A DNA stretch of 64,000 bases, from contig JAPFBL010000255.1 in NCBI GenBank assembly GCA_026182355.1, positions 310,001-374,000 on the forward strand, in the 5' to 3' direction. Of this stretch, positions 57,781 through 64,000 are shown one piece after another. Under the pieces are notes generated by a model. It had not been told where the DNA came from, made no database searches, and was given only the letters and a program-made list of their open reading frames with translations. Position 1 is the stretch's first letter. The number at the start of each line of letters is the position of its first letter. The translations under genes and the position numbers were made by a program. The DNA comes from Hermatobates lingyangjiaoensis. Its lineage: Eukaryota > Arthropoda > Insecta > Hemiptera > Hermatobatidae.

Positions 57781-58260
57781 GTCTGTTTTAGGACTACCGT
57801 AAAGATTCGGTCGTCGCTTGAAAGGAAGTGCCCATTAACCCGGGATCAGGCCTCACAAGTGAGTACCAGTTTTAAAGTCCACCTGCCAACTGATGGAACT
57901 TACTAAATGGTAAGGACCGAGGGTATAACTCTACCTTATTACTATGTAGGCATCTTCCCGAGAAGATACTGCTTCTCGCACAGCGACTCCATAGAGAGTC
58001 TTCCCTTCCCGGATGAGGAACCACAGTCACCAAGGGTCCAACACCAACGGTGGGGCATGCGGAACACTCAAAGGAAGCCCGCATGGGTTTCCCCACCCCC
58101 GTAATACTGACGGTCATTGGGTAACAAAACCTTCTGTCTCGTAGTCAGTCAACGCAAGCAGTGTAACCTGTTGCCAGCACACTCGGCGTGGACGCCGACA
58201 GATAAGCACATGTGGAGGTCTACCACCCCGACAAGAAGGGGAAACGAGGAGTGCTCCCTG
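57781..58260. other. GC-rich island of unknown origin
   Basis: About 480 bp, strikingly GC-richer than its surroundings, with two adjoining minus-strand open frames of 81 and 88 codons (58117-57872 and 58380-58114). The first encodes MTVSITGVGKPMRASFECSA. I do not recognise a protein family. It could be the 5' untranslated region of a retroelement or another repeat. Confidence 0.35.
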
Positions 58261-61200
58261 AGCCCTTGAGAGAACATAGTTTGTAACTACATATATACAC
58301 CTCAGCGGTTCACACAAAATTATTAAATTCAACATATAGCAGTCCTTTGTTAAGATAAACTGTACAGATTTTGCGGGCAATATCCAATCTTAGGAAAGGC
58401 CCAATATCATAAATTCATACTTAAGTATTAATAATTATAAATTAATTATAAAAAAAATCAAAATTACAGATAGACTTATCAACAATTATATTAAACTTAT
58501 CAAATATAAAATTAAACTATTAACTACTAGAACTATCAAGAAATTTACTTCAGAAGGAAAAATTTTACTAAACACACATTTTAGGTAAGCAAGTAGATTT
58601 CCTATTTGTCAGTATGCCCAAAACTTACAGGAAACTTACACTATAAATATTATTTTTGTGTAGACTATAGTTTTGATTCATCAATCGGCGTGTCGTCTTA
58701 CAATTAGAGATACTCCTCCAGCCACTTTAACATCATAAAAAAGCCTGCGTAATGAACTCAAGGAACATACAAACGTAAATCTATCAAAACCTCTTAGTCA
58801 AATTTTTTCATGATCTACTATAGTTACCTTTTAGTGACTTAAAAATTGAAAATTTAGTCTCCTATTATAACGGGTAGTTGAAATGATTGGTAATGTTACG
58901 AAATCGCGAGAATAAAAACTCTCAATTAATTATAAGGACGTGAGCTGTTATGTCGGGTAATTATGATGCTGTTTAAAATAGATACACGGTTGTTCAAGGT
59001 TGGCTGTGGACAGGTCGGGCTGTTTCAGGCGGTTGGCAGGGGTTGTTTTGCGGAGAGCCAGCTTGCTGGACCAAGCTCGTGACTCCCGCATATCACTCAC
59101 TTGGTAATCCAGTTCCTTAGTCTCTATTATTAAACATTCTTTATCTTCAGTCCAGTTATTCAAAGGTATGGGAGAAGACTGTGCAGACCAACAATAAATA
59201 CATCAACATTTCTACTCTTATTTTTTTCTTTACTCTTCTATCTAAAATACGATATCTGCTTGTATGAACTACAAAAATCTAAACAAAAATTAAAGGAATG
59301 CTTTGTGATCAACTTTTTTCCATCATATACGCTATAACAGTCAAATAAATGTAAAATCATCCGTTATGTTAAGAATGCAAATATTTCTTAAACTTTCTAC
59401 CAGGTTATAACATATATGCAATAATTTTTATCCCAAGAATTAATTGAAAAATAAAAACATAGAAATCTTAAACATTTAAGATAAATAAACTTCTTAGTTT
59501 TAATATGGATTTTAGGTAAAAAATGTTATGATTTTCAGTTGAATTTGAATTTGATGAAACATCAGAGTCAACTACAAAACAACAATTTTAAATTGTTTCT
59601 TATATTCAGTATTTATTTCATAACATAATCAACAATCAATTTCAGCGCTGAATAGCTTGCCTGAAAAATCAGTGCTTAGAGATGTGTCTATGATATAAAC
59701 ATTTGTTAAACGTGTATTTTGTAATTTTTTTTAGTATTTTTGTTCTCTTTTTTTTTAAATAGCGTATAGCATCCTGGGATATTAACACATTTTCTACAAA
59801 CTACATATTGAATATCTAGACTCTAGAGTGTATAGATACAGTCATACAGACATATAGATGTATATGTCACATGCACCAGCCATAACAGTGGCTTATATAA
59901 CAATGTGAGCTTACTGTTTAAGCCATCATAGTGACCGTACAGTTGTTACATTGCATACGTGAAGACAAGGAATGCTTTTGTGAAATGTATCAAGAATCTA
60001 TGCACTAACTACCTTTTATTACCTTAGTGAACAAACTTTATGCCACTTTTGGGGTAAAATCAGTTTACTATCAACTGATGAGGTATACATAAAACCTTTG
60101 GAAATTACAATTCACAAAACGTTGGTTATTAAAACTAAAAGAAACCAAATTCTTTCGACAACTTTTACGTCAGTTAGAATAAATATTATATTGTAAAAAT
60201 AAAGTTATATAATATCATAATTATTATATACAATAAAATCAAAAGTACTACATTCTCGTGGCCGGATGAGAAAACATAACGAAAATCTACTGACGTTGAT
60301 GTCTAACAGCCCAATATAAGATGAAAATCATATGAAAACAGAGGCAACTGATCTACTCGTGGTCCCGTTAGTTGCAAAAAAGAATCAACTATTAGGAATT
60401 CCCATTCACTGGGTGTTGGCTTATTTCAATATCCTGAAAGATTATTATAATAAAACATGGAGCATACTAAAAATAAAGAAAACATTAGTAATCATGGGAA
60501 GAAGATTGTCAATAATTACTTCATTTGAATTTGTAACTTCTGGAGTACCACATTATACTTTAAATAATCTGACAAACTATGTAATTTTTCTTAATTAATA
60601 GCCTTAAAATATTAATAATTTATATTTATTTTTTTTTGTAATATCTAAAGAATTATTGTCTTATAAACTACTATTTTGATCTCTGAGAATTTAAAAAAAA
60701 TAATTTATAGAAATCTAACAAGTAATTATCATCAAAACTTAATACTTGTACTTTTAAGTAGAATATTGCCCTTATATATGGTCAACAGTTAAAAAAATTT
60801 TATCTCACAGAACTTAAATTTATAATAATAAAAATAAAACTTCATGTTTCTAAAAATTCGAGGAGAACGGAAAAAAATGTAGATTCTGTTTGTTATAACA
60901 TACGATAATCTACCTTTCTCATGACGACATACTGCGAAAAACAGTAGAGAACTTTTCTAAGGTCTGCCTATTCAACAATTGTCATTAAGATCCGCCAAAA
61001 AATAAAAAAAAGCGATTTTGCGATATTACACATCCGTATATTATACAAATAAGGATTCAATCCATCTAGTCATGTAACCTCAAAAATCAAAAATGATTGT
61101 TTTTGATATTCACTGTACATTAATTACAGTAAAGTAAAAGTGATAAAACAGGATACATTCAAGTTAATATATAAAAACAGTGAAATTACTGTAAAACAAA

Positions 61201-62979
61201 CAAACTTTGTAAATACTTACAAAGATGGATGATTTCTGAATATATAACCCTTCAAAACATTAAGTTATTACTCACTGTAGTTTTTTCCGACCGAATGCCA
61301 GAATAAATCAAATGCGGGGGTAACATTATGAAGCATTAAACTAAGTTTGTCGAGTTGAACGTATAATTATTGTTTCGGCAGTCATTATTCATATCGGCCA
61401 AGTATTTTGCATAATGCCATCATTTAGAAAACAAAATAAACTTTAATTAATTAATATCACTAGATTCCATGACATGTGAATTAATAAATCATGAACATCA
61501 ACCCCTTGCTATCGTTTATGATTCTAAAATTCATACTAAAACTGAAAATTATTTGAAGATGCAATTTAAAAAAAAACTTGAAAATATCCCAACATTAAAG
61601 TAGTTAACAGTCCAACCTTGTTGTCTCACCAATCTGTTAAGCATATGTAAACTGAAGAAGACATCAAGTGTTTGAAACTCCTTATTTTATCATTGAACTT
61701 ATTTGTACTTATTTGTTTCTTTAATTTTGTCATTATGATTAAATAATACAAAGTAACTGAAGGTACCATCAATGGTTTAATTTTCTTTTTATAAATAATA
61801 ACGCGTGTTAAGCCTTTTGTTAATACATTTTTAATATTGACAGATTTGAATTGGTTATAGCATCAAATGAAAATGGCAACAAGAATAAAAGATAATAAAG
61901 CAAAGACTGTACCGTGAGTCTTGGCTTTAAAATACGACAGGTTTTATGTAGGTTGCCGACACCACTTATGTTTAATTGTTATGCGATTAATGGGTCAGAT
62001 ACCGTAGAAAAAGACCTGCTAAGAGGTACATGCCAGAAGAGAAGTATTATAAAGTCTTCCTTGTTATCTCTAACGGAGAGGTCGTCAAAACACACTACAA
62101 GTAGCATGGTGCTTTAATATTAATGCCATGGACATCTTTATGGCATCTAGAATAAAGCTCTTACTTCATAAGATAATTCACATAATGGACCTTTAAAATA
62201 AGTTACGACTTTATTATTTCATTACTTAAGTTGAAAACGATATAATCATTTCCTGGTATTTAAAATTTACAAATTAAAATGATTTTATACTAATAAACAT
62301 TTGGGTTTTGCATGTCGTTAGTTTAATACATGAGTGACAATAATCCAGACTATACAACAAAATTTTACGAACAGTTTTTTAAAGTAGGTTATAATTTAAG
62401 ATGGTGGTAGTCCTAAAGTATTATATTGTTTCAAGGAGGGGAATGCAACTAATTTTGAAGTAAATGCTGCAGAATCCTGAATATTAAAAAACAAATCATA
62501 CAATTATTCAAAATAATATGTAACAAATAAACGACCATAAAATTCAGCATTTTTTCCTAATTAGGTGATGAGAAAAAGAAACGAATTATAATTACACAAC
62601 TAACACTAAGCAGTAGCAACACAATAGTGAACTGTAGTAATTTGTGGGTGATATAAACTTTTACGTCAATAGTAGTCTAGTCAGTACCACTTCCAGATCC
62701 TCAAACCAATGGTTTTAGTTATTATTCTATGGAGAGCATTTTATAACTTCTCACAAGATGAAAATATAATTTTAGTATAATTTGTTAAAATCTGAGATGT
62801 TATAAAAATTTCTGATAAACATGTATAAAAATTATAGCTAAACAAATTATTAGCTAGTAATTAAAGTAATAATTTAATCATACAATTTTACGCGATAAAA
62901 TCCAAACTTATAGTTAAATATCTTTTTCAAAACGAACGATTAAGTTGATACCATTAAGTTGAAATGAGAAAAGACTTAC
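58261..62979. other. End of the 34-kb laminin intron
   Basis: AT-rich. A GC-richer piece at 58940-59120 begins GTTATGTCGGGTAATTATGA, reminiscent of an LTR start but without a matching end. No coding sequence was recognised. An 88-codon frame at 60332-60598 has no motif I know. Confidence 0.4.
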
Positions 62980-63247
62980 TGAAGTGAAGGGTGAGGTTGA
63001 CTTCTTGGCTGGGATACTGGGCTCCCAGCAGTTGCATCGTAGAAGACTGCCACCAAGTCTTGTTCTTTTCTGAATTAAGATCAGTGAGAAAGGATGGTGG
63101 ATGGTCACCATAACTGCAAATCCCACACGATTCTAGAGACTGAACTCCAGTTTGTACACAAAACGAGGAGTCCCCATCCTCCCCACAAGTGTCTGTCGCT
63201 TCCACATTTAGAAGGTATGCTGGATTCACGAATTCTGGTTTGCATTT
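62980..63247 (-). CDS. LanB2: Laminin gamma exon: first part of the laminin N-terminal domain
   Basis: This exon encodes 89 codons plus one base (intron phase 1). The peptide begins KCKPEFVNPAYLLNVEATDT, continues through the gamma-type motifs CVQTGV and FLTDLN, and then reads KTWWQSSTMQLLGAQYPS and VNLTLHF. It is the start of the LN (domain VI) module that mediates laminin polymerisation. Upstream is a good acceptor (polypyrimidine then CAG at 63250-63248); downstream is a GTAAGT donor at 62979. The last base, A, joins AA of the next exon to give Lys. N-glycosylation sequons NKT and NLT are present. The exon opens on a whole codon, so an upstream exon must carry the signal peptide; none is visible in the 750 bases to the window edge. 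The frame has no defects. Confidence 0.95.
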
Positions 63248-64000
63248 CTGGAAAATAAAATAAATCATTAGTGATGGATAAATACAATCAGTCTTTAGAA
63301 CATTGTTCTAAAGTTGTGTTTCATCAATATCCTAAAGCGTTAGAAGGTAATTCATACTTAAAATGGGTTAGTTTTGTGTATTATTAACTTTATTAAAGTC
63401 GTTCTTTGCTCCAACTTATTTCCTCATATTTAGTTGGAAATGTAATCCACATCTATCAAATTGACTAGTCGAAGCAAGTTTCAAATCGTAGTCAACAATA
63501 ATGCGAATGGGAATGAAATTTGGTGTTAGAGTTCGCGGATTCAAGAAGGAAAGGAGTACTTTGGTACATCATTACTTTCTGAGATGAGGAGTTAAGGTCA
63601 CGCTTGAGAAGACAGTCTCTCCGACTCGAACATCCATTACGCTGTTACCTACAGACCAATGATAGACGTACTTTAGGGCCATCCACTGGCCATTTTCTGT
63701 TACAACTCGGTAAATATACAGCCTCAGGCAACGAATTACCAATGCAATAAACACTATCACGATTCAAAGATTTACCATCAAACTGTGTTTATTTATAGAG
63801 TTCTTTTTTTTTCAAGATTTTACCTCCTTTTCCCTAACAATAGAAGATTTTTACTTTCATTATGATAACTGTTGTATTTTATAGAAAGAAATTTTAATTT
63901 ATGATAAATTTATGGATATAACTCCTACAGATTCTGCATATCTCGGTTCAAATATTCCTTGACCATCAACTTTCTAGAGTGATACCTAAAAATGGTCATC
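63248..64000. other. Upstream laminin intron, right window edge
   Basis: No signal-peptide exon identified. A 62-codon minus-strand frame (63760-63572) begins with a hydrophobic stretch but does not lead into the known exon with a plausible donor, so it is not called. Confidence 0.45.

Larger units (their letters stand above)
2088..63247 (-). other. LanB2: Laminin gamma gene, 5' portion (five exons and four introns)
   Basis: Laminin gamma is the shared chain of alpha-beta-gamma laminin heterotrimers, which are secreted and polymerise in basement membranes through their N-terminal (LN) domains. Five exons on the minus strand join without breaking frame. All junctions are GT-AG, and split codons are restored to residues expected in laminins. 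The joined product is a complete LN domain of about 236 residues followed by LE repeat 1. The motifs CVQTGV and TWWQS point to the gamma chain; netrins, the nearest relatives, have Cys in place of the first Trp of TWWQS. The signal-peptide exon was not found between 63248 and 64000. The next LE exon was not found between 1 and 2087. The gene therefore runs off both ends. The symbol assumes arthropod naming; LAMC1 is the vertebrate equivalent. Confidence 0.93.

Noticed and set aside
58940..59210. Solo LTR starting GTTATGTCGGG
   Set aside because: No matching CA end, no target duplication and no second LTR could be found.
63572..63760. Laminin signal-peptide exon
   Set aside because: There is a hydrophobic start, but the remaining peptide does not match a laminin N-terminus and no donor in the right phase links it to 63247.

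Overview
The window is eukaryotic, AT-rich (roughly two thirds A+T by eye) and almost entirely intronic. It fits an invertebrate animal, most likely an arthropod. The reasons are a laminin gamma gene with very long introns, abundant non-LTR and Penelope-like retroelement (PLE) debris, and tRNA-derived SINEs whose tails resemble the arthropod telomere repeat. I cannot name the species.

The only host gene I can support is on the minus strand: the 5' part of a laminin gamma subunit gene (LanB2/LAMC1 type). Five consecutive coding exons join in frame with GT-AG junctions. They lie at 63247-62980, 28560-28443, 10263-10074, 4180-4050 and 2266-2088. Together they encode the whole laminin N-terminal domain (about 236 residues) and the first laminin EGF-like repeat. 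The signal-peptide exon lies beyond the right edge and the remaining exons beyond the left edge. The introns measure about 34.4, 18.2, 5.9 and 1.8 kb, and everything else in the window sits inside them.

From left to right, the introns hold: a small fold-back insertion (3.1-3.3 kb); a 5'-truncated non-LTR retrotransposon with a 13-bp target-site duplication (6.87-9.03 kb); a MITE (9.65-9.90 kb); a first copy of an unclassified 1.5-kb repeat (12.2-13.7 kb); a CA-type microsatellite (14.0-14.3 kb); a dense PLE nest (15.2-20.6 kb); an 86-bp minisatellite followed by a LINE endonuclease relic and a SINE (20.65-21.94 kb); a second copy of the unclassified repeat (24.0-25.2 kb); a 1.4-kb fold-back element (25.6-27.0 kb); another paired inverted element (33.0-33.4 kb); LINE, SINE and PLE relics (34.4-50.1 kb); and a degenerate tandem array with further SINE copies (52.8-54.6 kb).

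The most interesting content is the PLE material. At least seven sequence-distinct repeat families (A to G below) share one RNA layout: a short stem I, a CUGANGA-like core, a stem II whose two strands covary between families, GAAA, a short palindrome, then U or C. This is the hammerhead ribozyme architecture known from Penelope-like elements. Most families occur head-to-head, forming inverted repeats with arms of 30-200 bp, and most are flanked by (TA)n tracts. In two places the motif lies a few hundred bases 3' of a recognisable PLE GIY-YIG coding remnant. No RNA gene other than these ribozyme-like motifs, no CRISPR array and no prokaryotic feature was seen.
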